From NCBI RefSeq assembly GCF_000417875.1, contig NW_006920874.1:331189-395188 (forward strand): a stretch of 64,000 nt of DNA, read 5' to 3'. Position 1 is the stretch's first letter, and each line of letters opens with the position of its first letter. Positions 43,218 through 53,432 of this stretch are shown here, piece by piece. Position numbers and translations under genes: made by a program. The notes beneath the pieces are model-generated. The model saw only the letters and a list, made by a program, of their open reading frames with translations. It searched no databases and was not told where the DNA came from. This stretch comes from Pseudozyma flocculosa PF-1 (Eukaryota > Basidiomycota > Ustilaginomycetes > Ustilaginales > Ustilaginaceae).

Positions 43218-43223
43218 CACGTG
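43218..43223. promoter_or_regulatory. CACGTG E-box, candidate phosphate-response site
   Basis: CACGTG lies in GCACGTGC about 470 bp upstream of the PHO89 ATG. Pho4-type bHLH factors bind CACGTG in yeast PHO promoters. A second box with the higher-affinity-like context CACGTGGGG is at 44204-44209. CACGTG also occurs in unrelated DNA of this window (11706-11711), so the assignment is tentative. Confidence 0.35.
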
Positions 43224-44203
43224 CGAGCCAGGAACCAGTCGGACGGCGGACGGCCATCGTGGATCCGCGATTTGACGTCGTTGTGGTGTCGCCTCCCCGC
43301 ATGACGAGAAGAAACGAGCAGCAGGGGTCGTCGACGGTGCAGAACAGAAGCAAGCAGCGGCTGCAGGGGAGGGACGAGAGGGAGGCAGGGGCAGAGGGAC
43401 GAGGCCTGGAAGGGGCAACGCAACTGCCCGTCGCTACGAGTGCGTGCTGTCTTCCAGCCCGGCAGGCAGGCAGGCCGGCAGGAGCGGATGAGGGGGCGCG
43501 GGGCGGAGGCGGAAGCCACCGGGGAAATCGGGGGGAGGCGGTCGCGTGGCAAAATGCCCCTGCCCTGCTCAATTTCCGTCGATTTCGACGCGGCGCCAAG
43601 AAAATCCACCTGCCTGTTTTCCTGGCAGCGCGCCGCGGCGGGTGCGGGATGCGGGCAGTTTGGCAGTCGTCGACATGCGAGCGACGCTAAGGTCAAAAAG
43701 GCTTGGCAAGCAGCCTTGGCAAAGGCAGGCTCTAGTTAGTCTAGGCGTGCTCCCGCCCACCCTCTCCTGGCCAGCAGCAGCTCGGTGTCATCGTCGCTTG
43801 CCGGAATCCTGGCTTCTGCTCGACACGACCATGCATCGTCTGCCATGATGCCGCTCGCTCGCCCGCTCCGGTCCGCACGGCGACTTTCTTCGGGCGCCCC
43901 TCCCCCTGCCGGCGTAAAAATTGCATCCCAGCGCCCAACGCCGAGGCTGGCCTGCTCGCGTGAGCGCAGCCCCCTCTTGGCCTGGCCCGCCCCGTACCCA
44001 GCATGGCTTGCCAAGATCCTCGACCTGCCCGCCGTTCGACCACCAAGCAGTAGGTGCCCACTGTACGCCCGTCCCTCCGCCCGTGACTGTACTGTAGACG
44101 ACCATCTGGACCCAACACCGCCAAGACTTTGGTCGAGCGAACGTGTTCGTCGGTCCACCCCCCCATGAACGGTCCTTCGCTTGCTCACAAGGTGTCCATC
44201 GAC

Positions 44204-44212
44204 ACACGTGGG
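44204..44212. promoter_or_regulatory. CACGTGGGG, distal candidate Pho4-type site
   Basis: CACGTGGGG about 1.46 kb upstream of the PHO89 ATG. CACGTGGG is the high-affinity Pho4 site in yeast. The distance is long for a fungal promoter element. Confidence 0.25.
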
Positions 44213-44393
44213 GTTGATCCATCGTCGTGTGGTCCGGTCCCGTCCGCTTCTGCCGCAGGTTGCGGCCGGTGGCAAAAGGGGCCATCCCGGTCAGAGTGAG
44301 GTTGGCGACCGTCGCGGGTGTATCGGGTTGAGAGTCGATCCGATCCATCCACTCCGCCACGAGATCAGCGATGGCGAGAAAGAGGTCCTGTAG

Positions 44394-44407
44394 GTACCGG
44401 TACCTGC
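44394..44407. other. 14-bp perfect palindrome AGGTACCGGTACCT
   Basis: A perfect inverted repeat containing two overlapping-style GGTACC sites. Further GGTAC words lie at about 44568, 44614 and 44625. Role unknown. Confidence 0.6.
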
Positions 44408-44920
44408 GCTCTGGTCCGCTCCCTGCGGCTCAAAGTCGTGCCGATGGTCCGCCTCCTTGCCGCTTACGGACAAGCTCGCCCGTCTCCGTGGCCTCGCTAC
44501 CTGCCGCCTGCAACTGCAGCCACAGGAGCCGTGAAAGGAGCTTTGGCGCTCGTCAAGCACGGGCCTTAGGTACTTGCCTCGGCGTGGTTGCGACCATGCT
44601 GTACCGCACAGTGCCGGTACCTACGGTACTTGCCACGCGATGGCTTCGAGTGTTGCCGTTGGCTCGCCATCCTGCCTCATCCACAAGGTCTTCTTACCAC
44701 GTTTCCTGGCGGTCGATGGAAGCGGCAGGTCCCGCCCAGCGCCTGCAGTCTCTGCCTCCACAGTCTCACACATGGCCTGTCTCGAGACCGGTGCGGGGAG
44801 CTGGATGAATGTGATTGCTTGTTTGGTTGCTTGCTTTGCTGCCATGTCGGCTCCGTCTGGTCCACCCTCTCGCCTGCGTGCGTAGTCGCTCCGTCTATAC
44901 GTGCCTAGGTGTCGGCTTCT

Positions 44921-46281
44921 TCACATGTCGATGTCGCCCGCCTCGTGGTCTCCGCCACGGTGCGCCTCGTCGCCATCGGGCTCAGTGTTGGAGGCGTCTG
45001 GCGCACGCGCCGTCCTTCGTCGCTTGGCCCGGCCACCTCCTCGAGAGTGCGCATGCCTGCCGCCATTGGAAACGGCACCGCTCGCCGCTGCGGATGGGGC
45101 CGATGCGCCACCCTCCTGCTCGCTGTCGTCGTCGACCCAGTCGTCGTCGCTGTCGGTCGCCATGTCGTGCTCGCCCGAGGTCGAGGCATGCGCCGTCGTT
45201 CCCGCCCTCAGACCGCCGGCCAGCCGCAACCTGCCGGACCGTCCGCGACGGACGCTTGACACGGCCGTCCCGTGCGATCCGCCCCGCTTGGTGCTGGTCG
45301 ACCCTGGAGCTGCACCGCCGCCTTGCCTCCGCCCAGCGTTGAGCTTGGCCGCGGTGGCCGCTGCTGCCGCAGCCGCCATCCCGTTGTGCGAGAAGTCAAC
45401 GCTGCGCACGCCGACCGACTGAGGCAGCTTGAAATCGAAGCTGCCGGACCGCAGCGACGGCGGCAGCAGGCCCGGCAAAGGTCCTTCGACATGACCGATG
45501 GAACCGGGCACAGCGTGGCTGGGTCCGAAAGCCGACGAGGACGAGGCCGCCGCGAGGCCGGATGCTGTCCTACGGCCTCCGATACGACGCCGATGGGCGC
45601 TGTTCAGATCGGCAGCAGCGCTCGAACGTCCTGTCGTATCGTTGCCATCGCCATCGTTGAGGTGGGAAACGATGCCGCCGGTGCTGCTCTCGCCGCGCGT
45701 GCGCTTCGTACCTGCCGAGCCGCCGCCGCCGCCAAGGTTGGAAGGGGTGGGTGGATTCGTGGAAGGAGCGCTCAACACCGTTGCAGAAGAGCTTGCTTCG
45801 GCTGACCGACCACCTGGAAACGTGTTTCCGCTCGAGGCAGGGCGTACCGACGTCCGTGCGCTGGCGGCAGGGGCAGCTTCGCTATCGGTGGGAGCAGTCG
45901 CCGGCGGGATCGGTGTGCCGAACCCCGAACGAGGTGCCGGAGAGTTTGATGAGCTGGCGGGATGGGAGCCGAACCTGACGGAAGAAGCGGGCGGTGATGG
46001 AAGCGCTGCCGTGTTGCCCAAGGGCGAAGGGGCGCCGGAGTGCTGCTGGCCATGCCTCTGGCCGGAGATGGGATCGGCGCCCTCGAACCTAGCTGGTCTG
46101 CTGCTTTGACGCTGCTGCTGTGTCTGCGTTGCCGCAGGGGACGGTCTCGATGGCATGGAAGCGCCTGCGTCGTCGTCGTCGTCCTGGGTGCTCATGGCCT
46201 CGATCCTCCTCTGCAGGTAGCCTGCCAGCCATCGTAGTCGTTGGATGCCCTGTTCAGGCGAGAGGCTGTCGAGCGCCTCGG

Positions 46282-46312
<31 letters not shown>

Positions 46313-46636
46313 AGGGCCTTCGGGATCCTCGGCGGCTGCGGGTGGCCTCTGGACGAGCTCGAGGATGTGGCTGAGCGCATGTCGGTAGCCGGCTTCGTAG
46401 GAAGATGTGTTGGACGAGAGCGAGGAGCGGTAGAGGGTGGTGAGCTGGAGTGCGGCGGCCTTGAACTGCTTGGTCAGCTCCTGCTCGTGGTCGTCGAGGT
46501 GGCGCTGGCGCCGCTTGCGCTCGAGCGAGGCAATGTCGGGCGAGCCGCTGCCGCGCGCAGCATCGGAGCCATCGGGTCTGTTTGAAGAGTAGTCTGCGTC
46601 GTCGAGGCTGTTTCGCAGGTTGGAGAGCGAGTCCAT
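44921..46636 (-). CDS. Nuclear protein with HAPSTR1-like N-terminal helical domain
   Basis: A single exon of 571 aa. Residues about 55-95 (LTKQFKAAALQLTTLYRSSL, then YEAGYRHALSHILELVQ) and about 135-155 (IQRLRWLAGYLQRRIEAM) form a helical domain. It resembles the AATAVTNLYKES...GYQ region of human C16orf72/HAPSTR1, a nuclear stress-response protein; the similarity is short and recalled, so the family name is tentative. A run of ten glutamines separates the helices. The rest is Ser/Gly/Pro-rich and disordered, ending in an acidic DSDDDWVDDDSEQE stretch, a basic RAKRRRTAR nuclear signal and GDIDM. No enzymatic motif is seen. It is divergent from CAND1 across 1.2 kb. Confidence 0.7.
46283..46312 (-). 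repeat. (CAG)10 coding microsatellite
   Basis: Ten glutamine codons (CTG on the plus strand) in the HAPSTR1-like protein, just before its last conserved helix. Confidence 0.95.
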
Positions 46637-47839
46637 GTCAACGAATCGGGACGCGGGAGGATGGAGCGTGGCAGGCCGCAGTCGGGCGAGCGTGATGAGG
46701 CGAGTGCGTCGATGGATAGTGCGCAGACGTCGCGAGAAGAGAGGGTACGGATCGCAAAGTCTGCTGACTGAAGAGCGAACTGAAGTGAAGCCCGGCGTAG
46801 TACAGACTGGGTTGGACGCCGCGGGAGTTGGGTAACAGCCGTGGTTGAGGATTCGTCTAGCTGTTCGTCAATGGCGCGATGGAGAGGAACGGAGGGTATG
46901 CGATGTCGATGGTGCTGAGCTGGCGCCGCTCCACTGTCGATGGGCGGGATAGACGACTACGGCGAGCGGTGAGGATGAGATGACAGGGCGGTGGCGATGG
47001 TGGTGGGCGATGAAGGAGATGGAAGTGGGGCGAGGATGGCCCTGTGAGGTGGTGGAGGGAGCTCAAGGCCCGCCACGGCCAGGCCAACAAACAGAAAGCA
47101 GCAAGGTTAGGCGCCCACCCTGTGGCCCGGGCCAGCCAGGCTAGGAGGGACCAGGCCCCGCAGCCAACCAACCCAACCGCCGGCGTGCGCTCGCTGGCTC
47201 TGGCCCACCGGCCAGCCCCACACGGGCGATGAAAAAAAGTCGACTGGGAAATCGAAGCGAAAACCTGCAGCAGGGGGGTCATGGATCGGGGGGGTCGGGC
47301 GTCAGATCGGCCCGCAAACAGCCAGATCAGAAGGTGGGGCGAGGGGCGACCCGCGAGCCACGCATGGACCAACACCGTACCGTACCCAACACGCCCGCTC
47401 GCCTCGCCAGTGGTCGGGCCTTCCGCATCCCGACAAAAGGACGCCAGCCACAGCCAGAGTGGAGCCAGATTGACGATAGCGTCACGCCCGCGCGGCCTAC
47501 TACTAGCCTGGCCTGGCCTGCCCATAGATTGATTCGCTTCGCCGTCGCCGTTCTCTTGCCCTCTGCCCTCTGCCCTCTGCACCACCACCACCACCACCAA
47601 CACCACCCAGCATCGTCGCTGCGTGGCCCCTCTTTACCCTACCGGCGTCACGCTCGTTGACGACTGACCTCCGCCCTCCTTCCCACCACCACATCCTCTT
47701 GCTGCGAGTGCACCCTCCTTGACCCTCAACCGCTTTGGCCCACACCGTCCCTCCACCGCTCTGGCCCACACCGTTCCTCCACCGCAGCGACACAGCGACA
47801 CAGCACCTCACGCACCCCTCTGGCGGGACCGCTGCCAAC
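46637..47839. other. Divergent promoter region, HAPSTR1-like gene and CAND1
   Basis: 1.2 kb between two divergent start codons; no gene is supported. It contains a CCACCACCATCGCCACC-type tract on the minus strand (46988-47006) and an ACCACCACCACCACC tract (47579-47607) about 230 bp before the CAND1 ATG. A near-duplicated GCCCACACCGT(T/C)CCTCCACCGC(T/A) pair lies at 47738-47788. Confidence 0.6.
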
Positions 47840-50800
47840 ATGGCCTCCTTCAGGACAGGCCAGGGCGTGTCGGCCCTCTTGGAAAAGATGAAGTCCCAGG
47901 ACGCCGACTTCCGCTACATGGCCCTCAACGACCTCATGTCCGAGCTCAACAAGGACTCGTTTCTCCAGCTGGACGACGCAACCGAGGCGGCCACCGTCAG
48001 CCAGGTCCTCGACCTTATGAAGGACAAGAACGGGGAGGTCAAAAACATGGCCGTAAAGACGTGAGCACCGCTGCCGTTGCAATGTCGCACCCGCCCACCA
48101 GGGGCGATCACGTTTGTCCAGCTTGCCGCTGCATACACCACCACTGATCGCATCGTCGTCATTCCTGCGCTCCCCGCGCCGCCGTCCGCAGCCTCGGCAC
48201 ACTGGTCCGCAAGATCCGAGAGAGGCAGATGCAGTCGATCCTCGACAAGCTCGTCGAATACGTCTCCTCCAAGGACGAGGAGCTGCGTGACATTGCCGCC
48301 CTCGGACTCAAGACTGTCACCGCCGAGATTCCCGCAAAGTCTAGCTTCGCCAACACCGCCGCCCTCAAGCTCGCCCCCAAGCTCGTGACGCAGATTGGCG
48401 ATGCTGGCTCTTCGCAGGAGCTCCTCATCGACTCGCTCGACATCCTCGCCGAGGTCCTCTCGCGCTTCTCGTCGACCGTGGCCCAGAACGTCGGACTTCA
48501 GAAGTCTGCCCTGGCCGCGCTGACCCAGTCCATGGGCCACAGCCGGCCCGCCGTCCGCAAGCGCTCGCTGACGGCGCTCGGCGCGCTGGGATCCTGCTCC
48601 ACCTCCGAGGTCTTCACCCGGCTCTCGATGCACACCTCGTCCGAACTCGGCTCAGACGACCTCGACAAGCGCAGGACGGCCGTCCAGCTGATCGGCGTCC
48701 TGGCCCGCACCAGCCCCAGCAGGCTCGGACGCCGCCTCCCCGAGTTCATGCCCCAGGTGCTGGCGACGGCCGACGAGGATGACGACGAGCTGCGCGAGGT
48801 TTGCATGCAGACGGTCGAGGCCATCCTCCTCCGCTGCCCGGCAGAGGTGACGCCCTTTGTCAACCAGGCGATTCAGGCGAGCCTGCTGCTCATCAAGCAC
48901 GATCCCAACTACGCCGGCGACGCCGAGGGCGATTCGGACGAGGAGATGTTTGACGCCGACCAGGACGACGACGGCGACGACGACGACGATGATCTGATCG
49001 ACGAGGACTACTCGGACGACGAAGACCTCTCGTGGAAGGTGCGCAGGGCCTCGGCCAAGGTGCTCAATGCCGCCATCACCAGCCGACCCGAGATGCTGGC
49101 GCAGAACACGTCGAGCGTGGCGCCAGTGCTGGTGCAGCGCTTCTCGGAGCGCGAGGAGAGCGTGCGGCTTGAGGTGCTCGACACCTTCCTGGCACTGCTG
49201 AGGCACCTGCAGCTGTTCGACGGCCGACCGCAGGCGACCGAGGTGATGATGGGCCAGTCGCCGGGTGCCCTCAAGCGAAAGCGGTCCGATATGGAGACCG
49301 ACGACAGCGACTCTTCGCCGCGCGGACAGCTGCGCGCACTCGTGCCGGCCATCGCCAAGGCCCTCTCGAGGGAAGCCGTGTCCAAGTCGCTGCCGACGCG
49401 CCACAAGGCGTTCACCGTGCTGCGCGAGCTCGTCGGCGTGCTCGACGGCGGACTCGATGCGTACGTCCCGCTGCTGGTCGGCCAGATGGAGAAGGCGCTC
49501 CGAGGTGCCGAGTCCACCAGCGGTCCGGGCGCCAACCTCAAGGCCGAGATCCTCGCTTTCCTCCGTGTCCTCTTCCAGACGCATCCGCCCAAGTCGTTCG
49601 AGGGCCAGCTGCCGACGGTGGTCCCGGTTCTCGCCGCCGCCATTGAGGACAAGCTGCACCGCAACTGCATCGAGGGCTTCCGCGCCTCGTCGCAGCTGGT
49701 GGCCGTGCTGCAGCCGCTGTCCGGCGGCGCGTCGAGGGGCCAGGGCTACGCGCCCCACATCCTGCCGCTGTACAGGGCCACGCTCGCCCGGCTCAACCGG
49801 ATCGACTCGGACCAGGAGATCAAGGAGCGCGGCGTCGCGTGCCTCGGCACGCTGCTCGCCCACGCCGGCGACAGCCTGGAGCGCGAGCAGCCCGAGAGCT
49901 TCGAGTTCCTCGTGTCGCGCCTGCGCAACGAGGTGACGCGCCTGGCCACCGTCAAGGTCGTGGCCCAGATCGTGTCGTCGCCGCACTGCCAGGGCCCCGT
50001 CTTTGACTCGTTCGTCCACGAGTGCATCTCCGAAGTGGCGGCGCTGCTGCGCAAGAGCAACCGTCAGCTGAAGCTGGCCACCTTCGACTGCCTCGCGGCG
50101 CTGCTGGCCCGATACGGCTCCAAGCTGGGCAAGGAGTCGTCCGACGCCATCCTGGCCGAGATCCAGCCGCTGCTGGTGCAGGACGAGGTCGACATGAACC
50201 TCCTGCCCCTCATCTTCCGCGTCGTCGGCCTGCTGCTCAAGGGCGACCCGTCGTCGCGCGCCAGCGTGCAGGAGTCGACGCTGCGCGAGATCTACCACAT
50301 TGTCCGCTCGCCGCTCGCCCAGGGACCGGCGCTCGAGTCGCTCCTCGACTTCCTCAAGGTCTACGTCGAGGGCGACCCGTCGGCCGCCGACCAGACGATT
50401 GCCGACCTGCTCGCCTCTCTCGACAAGGCCAAGCAGTCGACGTCGGGCACGCACGCCTACCTCACCATCGCGCGCTGCATTGGCGCCGTGGCGGCCGTCT
50501 CGCCCGACACGTCTGCGGGCGTCATTGAGCGGGCTGCGAGCACGCTCGAGTCGTCCAAGTCCAAGGACTCGGACCTCTACTTTGGCCTGCTGCTGCTGGG
50601 CGAGCTGGGCCGCTTCAACGACTTCGCGCCGCGCAAGGACCTCTTCAACCGCGTCCTGAGCTTCTACTCTGCCGAGTCCGAGGAGGTCAAGATTGCGTCC
50701 GCCTTTGCTGTGGGCAACATCGCCATCGGCAACCTGTCGGCCTTCCTCCCGGTGATCCAGGAGCTGGTCCTGTCCGAGGACTCGCTGCGCTTCCTCTCGC

Positions 50801-51804
50801 TGCACGCGCTCAAGGAGCTCATCACGCACGGCTCGCCGAGGCAGCTGATTGTCGTGGCCGACACGGTGTGGGTGCCGCTCTTCGAGGCGTGCCAGACAAA
50901 CGAGGAGGGGACGCGCAACATTGGCGCCGAGTGCCTGGCGCGCCTGACGCTGACGGATCCGACCAAGTACCTGGCGCAGCTGCAGGAGCGCCTGCGCTCG
51001 CCCTCGGCGTCGACGCGCGCGGCCGTCATTGCGGCGGTGCGCTTCACGCTGACCGAGTCGTCGGCGTCGTACGACGAGCTACTGGCGCCGGTGCTGGTCG
51101 AGTTCCTGACGCTGCTGCGCGATCCGGAGCTCGACGTGCGCCGGCACGCCATGTTTGCGCTCAACTCGGCGGCGCACAACAAGCCCTACCTGATCCGCGA
51201 GCACCTGGGCACGCTGCTGCCGCTGCTCTACGGCGAGACGCACGTGCGCGAGGAGCTGCTGCGCAAGGTGTCCATGGGTCCCTTTACCGTGACGACCGAC
51301 GACGGCCTCGACCTGCGCAAGAACGCGTATGAGACCATGTACCAGTTGCTCGACACGTGCCTGTCGCGGATCCGGCTGCCCGAGTTCCTGGACCGCGTCA
51401 TTGCCGGCCTGTCGGACGACGACGGGATCAAGGTGCTGTGCTACCTGACGCTGATCCGGGTATCGGAGCTGGCGCCGCTGCAGCTGTGCCAGCGCCTCGA
51501 CGACCTGTCGGACCCCGTGTCGGCAACGCTCAAGACCAAGCTCAAGGAAAACTCGACCAAGCAGGAGATTGAAAAGGCGGGCGAGCTGCAGCGCTTCGTC
51601 TTCCGCGCCCTCGTCGCGCTGAGCAAAATGGGCGGCGCCGGCGGCAGCGCCAAGTTTGCCGCCCTGATCCGAGAGGCGAGGGCGAGCCCGCAGGCGGCGC
51701 TGTTCAAGGAGATGGAGATGGACGCCGGAGGCGGTGGAGGTGGCGCAGTTCTGGGCGCTTTCCGCAACGGAGCGAGCAGCGGTTCCGCTACGCCGCCAGT
51801 CTGA
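47840..51804 (+). CDS. CAND1: Cullin-associated NEDD8-dissociated protein 1 (Cand1/TIP120)
   Basis: Two exons: 47840-48060 and 48192-51804 (1,277 aa; human CAND1 is 1,230). HEAT-repeat superhelix that wraps unneddylated cullin-Rbx1 and acts as the exchange factor swapping F-box/Skp1 modules on SCF ubiquitin ligases. The N-terminus ([20 protein letters not shown]) and the spliced block [20 protein letters not shown] are family-typical. The acidic loop near 326-352 followed by [12 protein letters not shown] is a CAND1 landmark. The C-terminus keeps LRLFDRV-like repeats ([20 protein letters not shown], the beta-hairpin region that blocks the Skp1 site). The join [12 protein letters not shown] is in frame. 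Acts in cytosol and nucleus. An F-box protein gene lies 1.6 kb downstream. Confidence 0.96.
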
Positions 51805-51995
51805 GATGGGGCAGGCACGGGCACGGGCACGGGCACGGGGGCAGCACCATGTCGGCCAACGGGTCTTCGCAGCTGGATACCTCGGCAGATGCGACACGAG
51901 ATAATGACAGTCCGATTCACGATCACAAGCAGTATGTACGACGACGACGACGCTCGGGACTGTGGTGAGCGAGCCGAGCCGGGCCGGGCCGGGAT
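51805..51995. other. Convergent intergenic region
   Basis: 191 bp between the CAND1 and SDR stop codons. It contains a GGGCACGGGCACGGGCACGG hexamer run at about 51814-51840. The two transcripts probably overlap at their 3' ends. Confidence 0.5.
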
Positions 51996-53022
51996 TCAGC
52001 CCTCAAAGTCGGACCTGCCGCGCTCGATGGCCTGCTTGACGGCGGTGGCGACGTCGTTGTTGCCCGAGAGGAGGTCGAGCATGAGCGAATCGCCCTGGCC
52101 CCTGGGCAGCTCGGCGAGCTCGAGCAGCACGGCGGCGACGTCGTCGCGAGGGATCTGCGGAGTGGGGCCAAGTAGGAGGAGGAGAAGGAGAGGGGAGGGC
52201 AGACGGGAGGTTGAGCTCGGTGCAAGGCAAGACAAGAAAAGGGAGCGGGTGACAGACGGAAGCCCACTACTGACCTTGTTGACGAGAGTCTGGTGCTGTG
52301 CGAGGGCGACCTTGCCGGTACCCGGGTCGTCGGAGAGTCCACCGGGACGGAGCACGGTCCAGGGGAATCCGGTGCGGCGGGAGAGGTCCTTGTCTGCCTC
52401 GTACTTTGCGTCCATATAGGGCCCGATGACGCTCCTCATTCGATTTGAGATGGCGATGTCTTCGTCCGAGTACCAGGCGGGGGGCGGTTTGTTCTTGTCG
52501 CGCACGTCGACGGCCGAGACGAGGAGGAAGCGACGGAAGCGCGGGTTGGCGTTGGCGATGCCGGACTGCTGGATGGCGTCAAACGTCTTTACGGCGCCGT
52601 GGTGGTCTACGGCCGTCGTCCTGTCCGCGCCGCCTTTGCCGCCGGCACCTGCGGCAAAGAGGATGATGTCCGGCTGGTGGGTTTGGAAGAGGTGGGCGAG
52701 GTCGTCGACCGAGGCGCTCTCGAGCGAGGCGACGACGGGCTGTACCGCATCGGCCGTTGTGCCCGCGGGCAGGTCCGAGGCGTGCTCCGGCTGGCGGATC
52801 ATGCTGATGATCCTGTGACCGCGCGCTGCTGCTTGGCGGGTAAAGGAGAGCGCCACCTTGCCGTCTAGCGTGTGGTCGACAGCCGGGGGAGGAGGATAGG
52901 TGGGGCGTGGACGGTGGTCAGTGGGTGCCGTGTGCGGCGAGCAGCAGACGGGTTGGCAGGGTTGAGATGGAACGGGATTGATGCGACTTACGGCCTCCGA
53001 TGACAAAGATGGAGAGAGACAT
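51996..53022 (-). CDS. Atypical short-chain dehydrogenase/reductase (NAD(P)-binding, NmrA/YMR090W-like)
   Basis: Three exons: 52992-53022, 52275-52864 and 51996-52154 (259 aa). The first exon codes only MSLSIFVIGG; splicing completes the Rossmann start as SIFVIGGHGKVALSFTRQAA. The second intron uses a GTCAGT donor. Features of the atypical SDR group are the DIILFAAGAGGKGGADRTTA loop, FRRFLLVSAVDVRD, the YMDAKYEADKDL active-site-like Tyr-x-x-x-Lys motif and TVLRPGGLSDDPGTGK. The C-terminal exon (IPRDDVAAVLLELAE) is typical of the group. It probably binds NAD(P)(H); substrate is unknown. It shares a 410-bp divergent promoter with the fusion gene. Confidence 0.85.
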
Positions 53023-53432
53023 GGTGTCGGGTTGGTGATGTTGGTGGTGGTGGTCGAAGCACAGGATGCGGGCAAGAGAGGACGACCACCCCAACCAAGC
53101 CGCGATGCCTCCACATGGCCGCCCTTGGCTGGCTGGCCTGGCAGCGCAGCCGCTGTGGACGGCGGGGTCGTGCACCGGCCACCACGGCCTGCCCCTGCCC
53201 CTGGGCCTGGGCCTGTGTGCATGCCTGTGCCTGTGGGCCCTTGGCTTTGGCTTGCCTGCCTGGCCAAACCTTTGGCTTCCTTCTTGCGCAGGGCGGGCGG
53301 GGCAGCATCACCTGCACGCCCAGCGCACAGGCCGGCCTTATTTTCCCTTTCTTCGCCACCACCACCACCACCACCACCTCCATCTCCGACCCCGTTGGAT
53401 CCGCTCAGCGCACCAATCCCCACGGCGCCATC
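53023..53432. promoter_or_regulatory. Bidirectional promoter, SDR and nucleotidase/F-box fusion genes
   Basis: 410 bp between divergent start codons. Sense-strand CCACCACCACC tracts lie on both sides: plus-strand GGTGGTGGTGG (53042-53053) for the SDR gene and CCACCACCACCACC (53357-53379) for the fusion gene. The centre is rich in GCCTGGCC and CCTGTGCCTGTGG words. Confidence 0.6.

Larger units (their letters stand above)
42749..44920. other. 2.2 kb region upstream of PHO89
   Basis: No supported gene. It lies upstream of PHO89 and downstream of the HAPSTR1-like gene. It includes two CACGTG boxes and a cluster of GGTACC words (listed separately). Open frames of 100-277 codons here are rich in Arg, Pro and Cys and look random. 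Confidence 0.55.

Noticed and set aside
42863..43696. 277-codon minus-strand frame upstream of PHO89
   Set aside because: Cys/Arg/Pro-rich random-looking translation with no family match, in a promoter region.
48652..50829. 725-codon minus-strand frame inside CAND1
   Set aside because: It lies entirely opposite the CAND1 coding exon. Composition is typical of reverse-complemented GC-rich coding sequence.
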